Assembly: GCA_943787595.1 (NCBI GenBank) | Contig: CALSNA010000002.1 | Coordinates: 374,467 to 438,466 of the forward strand | From: an uncultured Pseudomonadales bacterium | GTDB lineage: Bacteria; Pseudomonadota; Gammaproteobacteria; Pseudomonadales; Balneatricaceae | Length of the DNA stretch: 64,000 nt | Direction: 5' to 3' | Shown: piece by piece, positions 12,863-22,889 of the stretch | Numbering within the stretch: the stretch's first letter is position 1 | Layout of the letters: each line of letters begins with the position of its first letter | Made by a program: the position numbers and the translations under genes | Notes under the pieces: model-generated | Databases searched by the model: none | What the model saw: only the letters and a program-made list of their open reading frames with translations | Told to the model about the DNA's origin: nothing

Positions 12863-13121
12863 TAACTCATATCACCCTGATTAACAACTTAGCTGACAAG
12901 CCAAATTGCATAACGGATTGGAAGAAGCAGTTTCTAAACTCTGTAATTGAGCACTTGTTAGTCAACAATATATGGAAATTGAATGAACATTTAAAGTTTT
13001 TTGTACAGCCAATTGCATTCGAATAGTGATTGCAGGATTATCCCTGTGCCATTCTAATGCTGCACAATGGGAGATATGCACACCTTGGTATACATTATGA
13101 CATTAAATATGTGGATTATGG
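12863..13121. other. gap where pilD would be expected
   Basis: In many gammaproteobacteria the order is pilB-pilC-pilD-coaE. Here the interval between coaE and pilC is only 259 bases and contains no stretch resembling the prepilin peptidase (no GxGD motif and no run of hydrophobic segments). PilD is therefore absent from this locus, though a copy elsewhere is possible. Confidence 0.6.
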
Positions 13122-14318
13122 TCAGAGCGTCTGGCCCAATTGCAATAGTGGTAAATACAATGCTATAACCATAGTGCCCACCAGACCTCCAAGCAATAAC
13201 ATTAACAGAGGCTCCACGAGTTTGCTGAGCAGTTGCGTGTATTCAGTCAAAGCCTGTTGATAGTGCTGTTGTAACTGTTTTAATGTTGCCCCCATCGTGC
13301 CAGCGGCGTCTCCCACAGCAATCATTTGCTTAAACAGTTCATTCCAAGCACCGGAATTGAAGACCTGAGACAAGCTGTGGCCTTGCTGTAGTTGCCGTTG
13401 CAATATTACCAGACTTTGTCTGATGATAGCCCATGAACTCGCTCTCTGGGCTGCAATTAAACACTGTGGCAAGCTCAAGCCTGCATTAAAGGTAATTGCC
13501 AATACCAGGCATAGCTGAGCGTGGCTGTGCAGTCGGCATAGAGTACCTATTAAGGGTAACCACCAGAGTATACGTTCCATATTGCAACGGTACCGATGAT
13601 GACGCCAAGCCATAGTCAAGCAGACCATACTGCTCAATAAAATCACGATAGCGGGTAGAAACCCAACTTGCAACTGATAGCTCAGTGCCAATAGCCCCTG
13701 CGTCAGGCCTGGAAGAGGCTGCTGGCTGTGCTGGTAAAAGTTACCCGCCTTGGGAACAACCCACATTAGCATCAGTAAACTGACGCCCAATCCGGTAACC
13801 AAAGTGATGAGCGGATAAATCAAGCTTTGGCAAAACTCCCGTTTCAGGCTGGCAGTCAATTCGTGTTTTCAGCAACTCTGTTGCAACAAGCTAGATAATT
13901 GACCACTGGTTTCACCAATTGCCACTAACTCGACCATACCGCAGGGAAAAAAGCAACAAGCCTGTAAACTGGCAGCCAAGGTTTGACCAGCTAATAACTG
14001 CTCACACAACTTTAGCAGCACCAGTTGAACACGTGGCTTAAAGCCCTGGCGTGCAGTCAGTTTAAGGCTATCTAACAAAGTCAGGCCTGCGTTTAGCAGA
14101 GCAGCCGGCTGTTGCTGCCAGCGAATCAGATCACGTGTGCTTATTTTCCGAGGCCAATGCTGTTGCCCGTAGCCCAGCCGTTTTTGCCAAGACAAATCCA
14201 GCCCATTGGCAGCAAGGTCCAACTCCAATTGCAGCACACAGGCAGCCGTCTGGTATCCATGTTGAAGCTGGTCCTTGTGATCCACACCCTGCCATAAATA
14301 TAGATTATAGCTAGCCAT
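13122..14318 (-). pseudogene. pilC: PilC inner-membrane pilus protein, interrupted by stop
   Basis: Type IV pilus platform protein (GspF family). Reading from ATG 14318, the first half (149 codons) contains the N-terminal cytoplasmic domain with LLNAGLTLLDSL and VAIGETSGQL, the first GspF signature. A TGA at 13869-13871 then interrupts the frame, and the same frame continues with a hydrophobic segment, a second GspF domain (FNAGLSLPQ...; MIAVGDAAGTM) and the last membrane helix, to 13122. The combined length of about 398 residues is normal, so the single stop is the only obvious lesion. A short restart at 13859 is possible but would lack the first domain. Confidence 0.85.
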
Positions 14319-14331
14319 AATTGCGTAATCC

Positions 14332-15456
14332 TCAGTTGACTATAACTCGATTCAATTCTGCCATAGTGGTCATGCCTGCCAGTACCTTGTAAAGACCTTG
14401 TTGCCTTAGGTTAATTGGGGCCTGTAACAATTCCAGTTGACGTTGCCGGATAGCAGTACGCATGTGGTTATCCAGTGCTAACAGGGAGAAAATACCACTG
14501 CGACCACGGTAACCCTGCAGACAATACTGGCAACCAATTGCCATGGCAGGCGCTATGGGACCAAACTGCTGCTGGTAATCGTGCCTGGCCTGCTGTATTT
14601 CATCACTATCAAAAGCCTGGAGTTGTTGCCGGTCCAGGGGGCGGCAACATTGCTGGCACAAGCAACGAAGCAGGCGCTGGTTTACCACCAGATCAAGACA
14701 ATGACTCAAACCTGCCAGATCAACGGCTAGCCCCTGCAAGCGGTTGATGGTTTCAGCAACACTACGGGTATGCAATGAAGACAATACCAGATGGCCAGTT
14801 TGAGCTGCTTTAATGGATACATCGGCACTGACACTGTCACGCATTTCGCCCAGCATGATGACATCTGGATCCTGGCGCAGCATCGACCGCAATATATGGC
14901 TAAAATCAAGGTCAATATGAAGATTGACCTCTGTCTGGTGCACTCCATCCAAGCCCATTTCAACAGGATCTTCAGCACTGACCAAGTTGCGATGTGGTTG
15001 GTGTAGATGCATCAGGATACTGTGTAAAGTGACAGATTTACCACTACCGGTCGGTCCAGTAATCAACATGAGCCCCTGTGGTTGCTGTAAGTAATTGATC
15101 AAGCACTGAGACTGCTGGATATCCAATCCTAACTGATGAATCGTACGCTGTTTTATTTCTGGATGTTGTAATCGCAATACTACTTTTTCACCCCAATGGC
15201 CTGGTAAGCAGCTGGCTCGAATATCAATACTGCTATCGCCTAGCGAGTGATTAAAATAACCATCCTGAGGACGACGCTGTTCGGTAATATCCATATTAGA
15301 CAGCAGCTTTAGCCGAACTAACACAGCATTAGCACGGATCAGTTGATCCCGATGGATATCAGAGGCTTGCAAAGATATAGCCTGTTGTAACAGATAATCG
15401 ATTAGTTGTACTGCATAAGACGATAAAGGATGGGCTGAGCTGATAGCATCAAGCAT
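14332..15456 (-). CDS. pilB: PilB-like pilus extension ATPase, truncated
   Basis: Secretion ATPase of the PilB/GspE family, 374 residues against about 570 for the family. The Walker A loop GPTGSGKS at 134-141, the Asp-rich box around RQDPDVIMLGEMRD and the zinc tetracysteine (two CxxC pairs, CQQC and CQYC) are present. The N-terminal domain is missing, and near residues 34-48 about 25 residues appear deleted: ASDIH is followed almost at once by RLKLLSNMDI. The upstream 416 bases show no coding. It lies 13 bases from pilC. Given the damage to pilC it is probably a decaying gene, although the ATPase core is still open. Confidence 0.8.
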   Translation of the reverse strand: MLDAISSAHPLSSYAVQLIDYLLQQAISLQASDIHRDQLIRANAVLVRLKLLSNMDITEQRRPQDGYFNHSLGDSSIDIRASCLPGHWGEKVVLRLQHPEIKQRTIHQLGLDIQQSQCLINYLQQPQGLMLITGPTGSGKSVTLHSILMHLHQPHRNLVSAEDPVEMGLDGVHQTEVNLHIDLDFSHILRSMLRQDPDVIMLGEMRDSVSADVSIKAAQTGHLVLSSLHTRSVAETINRLQGLAVDLAGLSHCLDLVVNQRLLRCLCQQCCRPLDRQQLQAFDSDEIQQARHDYQQQFGPIAPAMAIGCQYCLQGYRGRSGIFSLLALDNHMRTAIRQRQLELLQAPINLRQQGLYKVLAGMTTMAELNRVIVN

Positions 15457-15873
15457 AAAATGAACTGACTGGAAGGATTATTTTAATGTTGCCAGGTTAT
15501 ACCTCAGCGAAACTGGCTGCCTGGTATTATTGTAGTCCAATATTACCTATATGGTATCTTGGCAGCACAATTAAAATATATTTATAGATAACTCATAAAA
15601 GATTATTTTTTATGATGCTACTAATAAAACCACAAATTTTATCCGTCAGTTTGAAACCAGCGCATCCAATATTCCAATATTGCTGTGATATAAAATCTGT
15701 AGGTCTATCAATTAACTGCTTAATGTGACCAGTTCATATAGTCAGCAGGTTTACTCCATAATATTATCAACGCAATTTATTTTTTAAGTTAGACTATTTA
15801 GTAGCTAACGTATTCAATCAACAACTATGATGACCAGACACGGTGATAAACCAGGCAAAGAATTATATTCTAG
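15457..15873. other. AT-rich intergenic between divergent pilB and pilA
   Basis: About 416 bases with no frame resembling the missing N-terminus of PilB. It presumably holds the pilA promoter. RpoN-dependent control is usual for pilA, but I could not see a confident -24/-12 GG...GC pair. Confidence 0.4.
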
Positions 15874-16347
15874 ATGGGCAACATAAAGATTTTTATGACT
15901 CAGAAAGTGAAGATAGTAAATAGGCGTTTAACACCCGAATCCAGAGCAGGATTTTCACTACTGGAGTTACTTGTAGTCGTTTCATTGATCGGAATTTTAG
16001 CAACTTATGCAGTCTCAACATATCGTCACTATTTGGAAAAAACGCGCTTTGTTGAAGTCATTCAGGCAGTTCACAACGTACGTCTAGCACAATCTCTGTG
16101 TCTGTTACAGCAAGCGGGCACTCTACTAAGATGCGATAGTTATAGTGAGTTAGGTCTCAGTAAACCTAGCAAGACAACCAATACCCATGATGTTAGCATA
16201 ACAAGAATTTCAGGGCTAATCACGGGGACTGGCACCACTGCAGCCGGTAGCTATACCTATATTCTGACACCCTCCCTGGATCCCAGCAAACAATTAAGCT
16301 ACAAAATCAGTGGGACATGCATGACCGGGGGTTTTTGTGACTCTTGA
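15874..16347 (+). CDS. pilA: type IV pilin (PilA-like)
   Basis: Prepilin of up to 157 residues; the ATG at 15895 is an alternative start. A basic leader ends in Gly, followed by the class III cleavage and helix motif FSLLELLVVVSLIGILA, with Glu at mature position 5. The C-terminal half is serine/threonine/glycine-rich and ends with two cysteines (CMTGGFC) forming the usual disulfide loop. The reading frame is intact although pilC and pilB beside it are damaged and pilD is missing here. Without a prepilin peptidase it could not be processed. Confidence 0.88.
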   Translation: MGNIKIFMTQKVKIVNRRLTPESRAGFSLLELLVVVSLIGILATYAVSTYRHYLEKTRFVEVIQAVHNVRLAQSLCLLQQAGTLLRCDSYSELGLSKPSKTTNTHDVSITRISGLITGTGTTAAGSYTYILTPSLDPSKQLSYKISGTCMTGGFCDS

Positions 16348-16458
16348 ATGGTTATGAGATGAATTACACAACTGCTTGCTGATATGATCACTGCTCTTTA
16401 CAGTCATAATGATATCAATACTTGCGCTATCTCAACAGAATGTGATCCCTGACGTGAA

Positions 16459-16698
16459 TTATTCGGAAGTACTGTTGCAGGAAGTGTGAAAATAATCAGC
16501 AGGCAGCAAAGTGGTAGTTGCATGCAATTGGCTATAGACAATCAAGATTTGATCCTGCTGCAACTGTTGCTGGACCTCGTTAACCTTATCGGCCATGGTC
16601 GTTTCTTGCCTGCCATAATCAGTTCCGTCACGAGTAACAAACTCTTCGATCAAGTTATTTAGGGTTGTTTGGGGCAAAGTTTGCCAGGGAATAATCAT
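16459..16698 (-). CDS. yheU: YheU family (UPF0270) protein
   Basis: Small acidic protein of 79 residues matching the YheU family closely: it starts MIIPWQTL, continues LNNLIEEFVTRDGTDYG and ends with the ILIVYSQLHATTTLLP region. The biochemical role is unknown. It is transcribed toward pilA and stands apart from neighbouring operons. Confidence 0.85.
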   Translation of the reverse strand: MIIPWQTLPQTTLNNLIEEFVTRDGTDYGRQETTMADKVNEVQQQLQQDQILIVYSQLHATTTLLPADYFHTSCNSTSE

Positions 16699-16993
16699 TT
16701 AAAATTCTCCATGCCGGTTAAGCATATCATCAACACTCAATCGAATATCATGATGACAGGCCATTGCATAACTGCCATTTGCAGTGATTGGCTTTTGACC
16801 AACAGAGCAACTTGTCAAACTGATCCAGGCAACCCGGTTTAGTGGCAATGGCTACCTACGTGCATTGACATTAATGAATACTGCTCCACTTACTGCGTTA
16901 AGCAATTTACACCAGTCACTACCTCCAACTGGCTGAATCAGCAAAGAAACCACAGTATGAAACTACACCACATCATGGTTCAAGGACAAGCAA
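16699..16993. other. intergenic between yheU and pgi
   Basis: About 295 bases with no coding frame I recognise. It contains the yheU promoter region and the 3' side of pgi. No clear terminator hairpin was found. Confidence 0.35.
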
Positions 16994-18646
16994 TCAATCA
17001 TCTCGAGGTTGACGAGCAGCTTTGAAATAATCGATCAAGCCACGTGTTGAATCATCATGCCTATGACAAGTAGTACTGGTAAGTTCAGCCAGAATGGCTT
17101 GAGCTAAGGTCTTTCCTAATGCTACGCCCCACTGGTCGAAGGAGCAAATATCCCACAGTACCCCTTGAACCATGATTTTATGTTCATACAGGGCAATTAA
17201 GGCACCCAGAGAACGTGGTTCAAGTCGTTGCAACAATAGGGTATTACTGGGTCTATTCCCTGCATGTATCTTATGGGGTGCCAGCTTGGCAATAGCGGTT
17301 GCATCCATACCTTGAGCCTTTAGCTGAGCACTTACTTCTACTTCACTAAGACCATTCATGAGTGCTTCAGATTGAGCAAAACAGTTGGATATCAATTGTT
17401 CATGGTGATTGCCAAGGGGTACAGAACTGGCTACTGAACCAATAAAATCAGTAGGCACAAGCACTTTTCCCTGGTGCAAAAACTGATAAAAAGCATGTTG
17501 GCCATCCATCCCAGAATGACCCCAAATAATTGGACCAGTGGCATAATCCACAGGTTGTCCTTGACGATCCACATGCTTGCCATTGCTTTCCATATCAGCC
17601 TGCTGGATATAGGCTGGGAAACTGGCCAGTGATGCATCGTAAGGCAAGATAACCTGAGACTGAGCCTTGAGCAACAGGCTATTCCAGATGCCCACCAAAG
17701 CAAGAATCACTGGTGCATTCTTCTCCAAAGGTTGATAACGGAAATGCTGATCCATAGCATGAGCACCGGACAATAGGGCTTCAAATTGCGCAAAACCCAG
17801 ATAAATAGCGATGGGCAGACCGATAGCAGACCAGAATGAATAGCGTCCACCAACCCAATCCCACAAAGTAAAAATGTTTTCTGGAGCAATGCCAAATGCC
17901 TTGGCTAATGGTCGATTCGATGAAACGGCAATAAAGTGATGCTTAAGCGCAATTTGTTCTCCAGTGGCTGCCAACAGCCAATTACGTGCAGTGTGTGCAT
18001 TGAGCATGGTTTCTGTAGTGGTAAAAGTTTTAGAAGCCACGATAAACAGAACCTGCCCAGGACTGATTGATGCCAGCACCCGACTGATATCAGCGCCATC
18101 CACATTTGAAATAAAGTGTACACGAATGCGATCATCGGCATAAGCTCTGAGTGCTTCGGTAACCATCCTGGGACCCAAGTTGGAGCCACCAATACCAATG
18201 TTGACAACATCAGTAATAGGCTTACCCGAATAACCCACCCAATCACCATTGCGCACCTGCTCAACCAACAAACGCATACGCTGCAATTCAGTATTTATCG
18301 CTGGCATAACGTCGGTTTGATTCACCATCACTGGCACATTACTGCGATTGCGCAATGCAGTATGCAGCACGGCTCGTTGCTCAGTTTTATTGATCAGTTC
18401 CCCACTAAACATGGCCTCTACCGCTGCCGGCAAATTCATATCGCGCGTTAAGCCAAACAGATGTGTTAGTATTGGTTCAGTTATGCAATTTTTGGAGTAA
18501 TCCAGCAAAATATTGTCAACTTCCAAGGAATAACGCTCAAAACGATTGCCCGGTTCAGCAAATAACTCTCGCAGATGTTGCTGACGGTATCTGGGTAATA
18601 ATTGTTGCAGTTGACCCCAATGGTATGATTGGTTGAGTTTCAACAT
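16994..18646 (-). CDS. pgi: glucose-6-phosphate isomerase
   Basis: Interconverts glucose-6-P and fructose-6-P, 550 residues from ATG 18646. The frame is open further upstream, but that part lies inside glk and is not family-like. The PGI signatures are visible: NIGIGGSNLGP, the VASKTFTT segment, WVGGRYSFWSAIGLP and a C-terminal FDQWGVALGK. The start overlaps the glk stop codon by 7 bases, so the pair is translationally coupled. It would feed glycolysis, but the gap gene 2 kb away is broken. Confidence 0.95.
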   Translation of the reverse strand: MLKLNQSYHWGQLQQLLPRYRQQHLRELFAEPGNRFERYSLEVDNILLDYSKNCITEPILTHLFGLTRDMNLPAAVEAMFSGELINKTEQRAVLHTALRNRSNVPVMVNQTDVMPAINTELQRMRLLVEQVRNGDWVGYSGKPITDVVNIGIGGSNLGPRMVTEALRAYADDRIRVHFISNVDGADISRVLASISPGQVLFIVASKTFTTTETMLNAHTARNWLLAATGEQIALKHHFIAVSSNRPLAKAFGIAPENIFTLWDWVGGRYSFWSAIGLPIAIYLGFAQFEALLSGAHAMDQHFRYQPLEKNAPVILALVGIWNSLLLKAQSQVILPYDASLASFPAYIQQADMESNGKHVDRQGQPVDYATGPIIWGHSGMDGQHAFYQFLHQGKVLVPTDFIGSVASSVPLGNHHEQLISNCFAQSEALMNGLSEVEVSAQLKAQGMDATAIAKLAPHKIHAGNRPSNTLLLQRLEPRSLGALIALYEHKIMVQGVLWDICSFDQWGVALGKTLAQAILAELTSTTCHRHDDSTRGLIDYFKAARQPRDD

Positions 18647-19623
18647 GAGTCTGGTTCCTTTGCAAGAGCTACGACGGCACCCAACAAACCTAGATGGCTG
18701 GCTATAGCAATAAAAATAGGAATCTGTTTCATGTAAGCAACACAACGGCCCTTGTCAAAAAAGCCTTGCAAAAATTCGCTATCGAGCAAAAAGTCAACCA
18801 AGCGTGGCACAATGCCTCCAGTAATATAAACACCACCTAAAGCACCCACGGTTAAAGCTGCATTACCTGCCACTGCACCAAGAATATGGAAAAACATCTT
18901 CAGCGCTTGTTGGGCCAACAGGTCGGGCTGCTGTCGTAGTGCAGCAGTAGTGATTTGAATCGGTGTTTGCCAATTGATAGTCTGTTGCTGTAGTTCAGCC
19001 AGGCACACATATAAATTCAGCAATCCAGCACCAGAAACGATTCTCTCAGCCGACACATGACCAAAACGTCGGCGTAATAGGTTCCAGACATCTGCCTGTA
19101 AGATGGAATTGGGAGCAAAGTCAATATGACCACCTTCGCCAATAACCGGCAACCAGCCGGCTGCTGTCGGCACCAGAGTGCAAATCCCCAGCCCGGTTCC
19201 AGCACCAATCACCAAACGAGCCCGCTGAGACTGACCAGGAGCTTGATTAACTACCACCAGATCAGCCCTAGTCAATATTAGCATAGCCCATGCTTGGGCT
19301 GTAAAGTCATTCATCCATTTGATCGCAACACCTGGCAATTGAGCTCTAATAGCGGCTTTAACAACATACCAGTGATTATTGGTCATCTTGAAAGCATCAG
19401 TATGCACTGGCCCGGCCATAGCAAAGCAGGCCAATGTTAATTCTAGCCGGTCCTGTTGTTGCAGGTAACAGGATAAAGCGTCACCAAAGCTGTCAAAATT
19501 AGCACAGGGCAGTACAGTGACTGCCTGCAACACAAAGCTACCAGGCTGGACTAGAGCAAAGCGAGCGTGAGTACCACCAATATCAGCCACAAGTGCAAAT
19601 TGTGTCACAGCTGGTTTTCCCAT
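18640..19623 (-). CDS. glk: glucokinase
   Basis: ATP-dependent glucokinase of the ROK-independent Glk family, 327 residues. The N-terminal phosphate loop VADIGGTHARFAL, the NDFTAQAWAM catalytic region, GAGTGLGIC and GEGGHIDFAP are clear. It phosphorylates cytoplasmic glucose to glucose-6-P for pgi (overlapping downstream) or, originally, for the Entner-Doudoroff route: a remnant of edd lies directly upstream, an order known in pseudomonads. Confidence 0.93.
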   Translation of the reverse strand: MGKPAVTQFALVADIGGTHARFALVQPGSFVLQAVTVLPCANFDSFGDALSCYLQQQDRLELTLACFAMAGPVHTDAFKMTNNHWYVVKAAIRAQLPGVAIKWMNDFTAQAWAMLILTRADLVVVNQAPGQSQRARLVIGAGTGLGICTLVPTAAGWLPVIGEGGHIDFAPNSILQADVWNLLRRRFGHVSAERIVSGAGLLNLYVCLAELQQQTINWQTPIQITTAALRQQPDLLAQQALKMFFHILGAVAGNAALTVGALGGVYITGGIVPRLVDFLLDSEFLQGFFDKGRCVAYMKQIPIFIAIASHLGLLGAVVALAKEPDSC

Positions 19624-19785
19624 ATAGTCATATAAATGCTATAAAATACTGACATAACTCAATTCCGCATGGTTAACTCGTTTGCACATGACACCGAACA
19701 ATTTTTTACCACAACCGTACTGCACCTTAGCGCTAGTAAACTGGGCACAAGACCGAAATTACAACTCATTATGATCTAATAACAG

Positions 19786-20273
19786 TTACCGTTGATTATT
19801 ATGACAGTCCAACTCAGTAAATCACCTACCTTGATTTTGCCAATCAGGCCACCCATGCTGACTTTCAGATGCAGTTATATGGCTGCTGGCACTTTACCTG
19901 AAGCACCAAACATACGGCCATCAGTACCCAGAGCAACTTGAAAGCCACGGTCCTGTAATAGGCTCAAGTAAAAGATTAACTGATGTAACTTTGGCATGCC
20001 ACAAGCTTAAGGGCCTTGGAATCGCAAAACCACAATAGAATTGTGCGCCATTAATCCAGCCTTAAACGCCGCTACAAAACTAGCTTGATTATCAAACATC
20101 ATGGCCGGCACCTGTAACACACAGTGAGCTTGATTGAGGGCAGACACCTTGATAATGCTACGTCCCAGATTTCCAGTCGGATACAACAGCCCTCCATTTC
20201 CAACGAAAAGCTCCTGTAAATCACCCAATGCCACTTTATCCCTTATCTGCCTGCTTGCAGGCAGCCATACCAT
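19786..20273 (-). pseudogene. edd: 6-phosphogluconate dehydratase C-terminal remnant
   Basis: On the minus strand the translation reads GNLGRSIIKVSALNQ, then VVLRFQGP, a stop, then [28 protein letters not shown] in a nearby frame. These match the last quarter of Edd, including the RFQGP and [14 protein letters not shown] motifs. The first three quarters, with the Fe-S cysteines, are gone, and at least two stops (20007 and inside the last block) interrupt the rest. It lies upstream of glk, where edd is expected. The Entner-Doudoroff pathway was therefore encoded here and has been lost from this locus. Confidence 0.8.
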
Positions 20274-20388
20274 GAGACAAATTGCCGCATGACAGACCTA
20301 AACTGTGTAATCCGTTCGATAGCTCGTATAACAACAGGATTCATGGATTAGCTTCCAGATTGCATTCACAGCAGTAAACAGGAATAAC

Positions 20389-21267
20389 ATGACTATTATG
20401 CACATTGGCATCAATGGATTTGGCCACATTAGTCGCAACGTTTTACTTGCCCTGTATAAAGATAACCAGTATCAAAATTTATAGGTTGTGGCTATCAATA
20501 ATCTGGGTAATACACAAACCAACGCACATTTGCTGGCTTACGACACCGTCCATAGCCGTTTTGCTGGTTCTGTCAGCCATACTGACAAACAACTAGTGGT
20601 CAATGGCCATTCCATTGAAACTACTTCAACAACGTGATCCATTCAGGTTACCATGGCATGGGCTTAAGGTCGATCTAGTGCTAGAATGCACTGGCTTGTT
20701 TACGAATCGAAATCAAGCCGCTAACCACCTACAGACTGGGGCCCGCAAGATTATTGTATCTGCCCCTGGTAAGGATATAAATGCCACCATTATCTATGGG
20801 GTAAACCATCAACAGCTTGATGGCAGCGAACAAATTATCTCTAGGGCTACCTGCACCACCAAATGTTTGGCCCAGGTAGCCAAAGCACTGGATCAGGCGA
20901 TTGGCATAGGTGGCCTGATGACCACGATCCAAGCTTATACCAACGATCAACACCTGTGCGAGTACCTACTGTCAACGTATCGCTAGTTGATCTGACCTTC
21001 AATTGTAGTCATAATAGCGGCATAGAGGAAGTGAATACAGCGATAGCACATGCGCTCATCGAATACCTTGAGCTAGCTTAAGTTATGGCGCTGGTTCATC
21101 ATCCACCAGTATCGATTGATTATAATCATAACTCCTATTCATGCTGTTTTGACACCAACCACAACCAAGTGAACAGTACCCTGGTCAAAATAATGGCCAG
21201 GTACGATAATATGTGGGCATTCGCCAACCGCATGTTAAATACTAGCCTAGCTCTGATGAGCCATTAA
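20389..21267 (+). pseudogene. gapA: glyceraldehyde-3-phosphate dehydrogenase, destroyed
   Basis: Pieces of GapA occur in order over about 880 bases. The N-terminal IGINGFGHISRNVLLAL NAD-binding start reads from ATG 20389 and is cut by TAG at 20482-20484. VVAINNLG and the YDTVHSRF segment follow, then a shift into VDLVLECTGLF and the active-site SRATCTTKCLAQVAKALD, with TTIQAYTNDQ after it. In the last motif the catalytic His of TTIHAYTNDQ has become Gln. A deletion removes the middle of the catalytic domain before VRVPTVNVSLVDL, and a final piece ends WAFANRMLNTSLAL. Stops, shifts, a deletion and a lost catalytic residue leave no doubt about inactivity. It is followed by intact pyk. Confidence 0.9.
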
Positions 21268-21321
21268 AGTCTACGGTTACATGAGTAAAGCTAATTCAGG
21301 CGGATTGTCCCAAAGATTACT

Positions 21322-22773
21322 ATGACCCAACCCAGACGCACCAAAATTGTTGCTACGTTAGGACCATCGACCAGTGACGATGACAGCATCCGTCGCCTAA
21401 TCCAAGCTGGCACCGATGTAGTCAGACTTAACTTTTCCCACGGCAACTCTGACGAGCACACCAAACGCGCTAATCAAGTACTGCGATTGGCGCAGGAAGT
21501 TAACCGTCATGTGGCTATTCTAGTTGACCTGCAGGGGCCCAAGATACGTATTGGTTGTTTCCGCCATGACAAAGTACAATTGCATATTGGCGACCGCTTT
21601 ACCCTTGATCCAACACTTGATTCTAAATCAGGCAACGAGCACGCAGTATGTCTGGATTTTGTTGAACTCGGACAAGACCTAGTCCGTGGTGATAGCCTGC
21701 TACTGGATGATGGTCGTATTGAGCTACAGGTAGAACACGTTGAACATGGCAAGATAGAAACTCGGGTAGTTGTGGGTGGCACCTTATCCAATAATAAAGG
21801 CATTAACTTACGAGGAGGAGGGTTGTCGGCACCCGCTCTGACTGACAAGGACCGGCATGATATCATCACTGCCGCAAAGATCGGCGTGGACTACATCGCT
21901 ATTTCCTTTGTGCTGAGCGCCGATGATATCGTTGAAGCCCGCCGGCTAGTAAAGCAAGCTGGCTCCAATGCTAGCCTCATCGCCAAAATTGAGCGTGCTG
22001 AAGCCATTCAGGAAGACATTCTGGAACCCATAATCTTGGCTGCCGAAGGCGTTATGGTGGCACGTGGTGATCTAGCTGTTGAGATCGGCGATGCTGCATT
22101 GGTAGGAGTGCAAAAAGATATTATCGGGCGGGCGCGAAATCTTAATCGTTTAGTAATTACCGCTACCCAGATGATGGAATCCATGATTACCAATCCCATG
22201 CCCACCCGTGCTGAAGTATCTGACGTGGCTAATGCAGTACTAGATGGCACTGACGCTGTAATGCTGTCGGCTGAAACAGCAGTTGGAGATTACCCTGCCC
22301 ACACCGTTGCCGCCATGGCTCGAGTCTGTTTGGGGGCAGAGAAACATCCTTCCGTGCATCGATCATCCCATCGCCTTAACCTAAGCATCAAAGCTATTGA
22401 TGAATGCGTTGCCATGAGCGCTATGTATGCCGCCAACCATCTGCGTGGAGTAAAGGCTATTATCTGCATGACTCAGACTGGCCAAACTCCGTTGCTAATG
22501 TCCCGCATTAGTTCTGGGCTACCCATCTTTGCCTTTTCTCCACGTCCAGAAACTCAACGGCGTGTCTGCCTCTATCGCGGCGTCATAACCCACCCGTTTG
22601 ATTCAGAACAGATCAGCAACTCTCAAGTTAATCAGGAGGCTGTGAACCAGTTGAAGCAACTGGGCATCGTGACTGAAGGCGATATCGTACTGATTTCCAA
22701 AGGAGATTATGTCAAGGCACACGGTGGCACTAACACACTGAAAGTTGTGCGCGTGGGCCAAAGGATACAATAA
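21322..22773 (+). CDS. pyk: pyruvate kinase
   Basis: Converts PEP and ADP to pyruvate and ATP, 483 residues. It starts RRTKIVATLGPS and has VDLQGPKIRIG, the catalytic lysine region ASLIAKIERAEAI, the MVARGDLAVEIG metal motif and TATQMMESM. The C-terminal allosteric domain is complete. It follows the dead gap gene by 54 bases, as expected for a former gap-pyk unit. The frame is intact, so pyruvate kinase is retained for another PEP source or because gap exists elsewhere. Confidence 0.95.
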   Translation: MTQPRRTKIVATLGPSTSDDDSIRRLIQAGTDVVRLNFSHGNSDEHTKRANQVLRLAQEVNRHVAILVDLQGPKIRIGCFRHDKVQLHIGDRFTLDPTLDSKSGNEHAVCLDFVELGQDLVRGDSLLLDDGRIELQVEHVEHGKIETRVVVGGTLSNNKGINLRGGGLSAPALTDKDRHDIITAAKIGVDYIAISFVLSADDIVEARRLVKQAGSNASLIAKIERAEAIQEDILEPIILAAEGVMVARGDLAVEIGDAALVGVQKDIIGRARNLNRLVITATQMMESMITNPMPTRAEVSDVANAVLDGTDAVMLSAETAVGDYPAHTVAAMARVCLGAEKHPSVHRSSHRLNLSIKAIDECVAMSAMYAANHLRGVKAIICMTQTGQTPLLMSRISSGLPIFAFSPRPETQRRVCLYRGVITHPFDSEQISNSQVNQEAVNQLKQLGIVTEGDIVLISKGDYVKAHGGTNTLKVVRVGQRIQ

Positions 22774-22864
22774 TCGACAATATGAACCCCAAATAGCCCT
22801 CATTTATTATAAATGCTAGCGAAACACGCCTAGTGGTGGCCTGCTCTAAACCAGCAAACAGACC

Positions 22865-22889
22865 CAGGGTATTTTTCCCTGTATTTTTT
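22865..22889 (+). terminator. possible Rho-independent terminator after pyk
   Basis: A CAGGG stem pairs with CCCTG across a seven-base T-rich loop and is followed by TATTTTTT. It lies about 90 bases after the pyk stop. The stem is only five base pairs, so strength is uncertain. Confidence 0.45.

Noticed and set aside
12863-13121. pilD remnant
   Set aside because: No hydrophobic run or GxGD motif in any frame.
18646-18745. Upstream extension of pgi
   Set aside because: Lies inside glk, not conserved, and the ATG at 18646 overlaps the glk stop in the usual coupled way.
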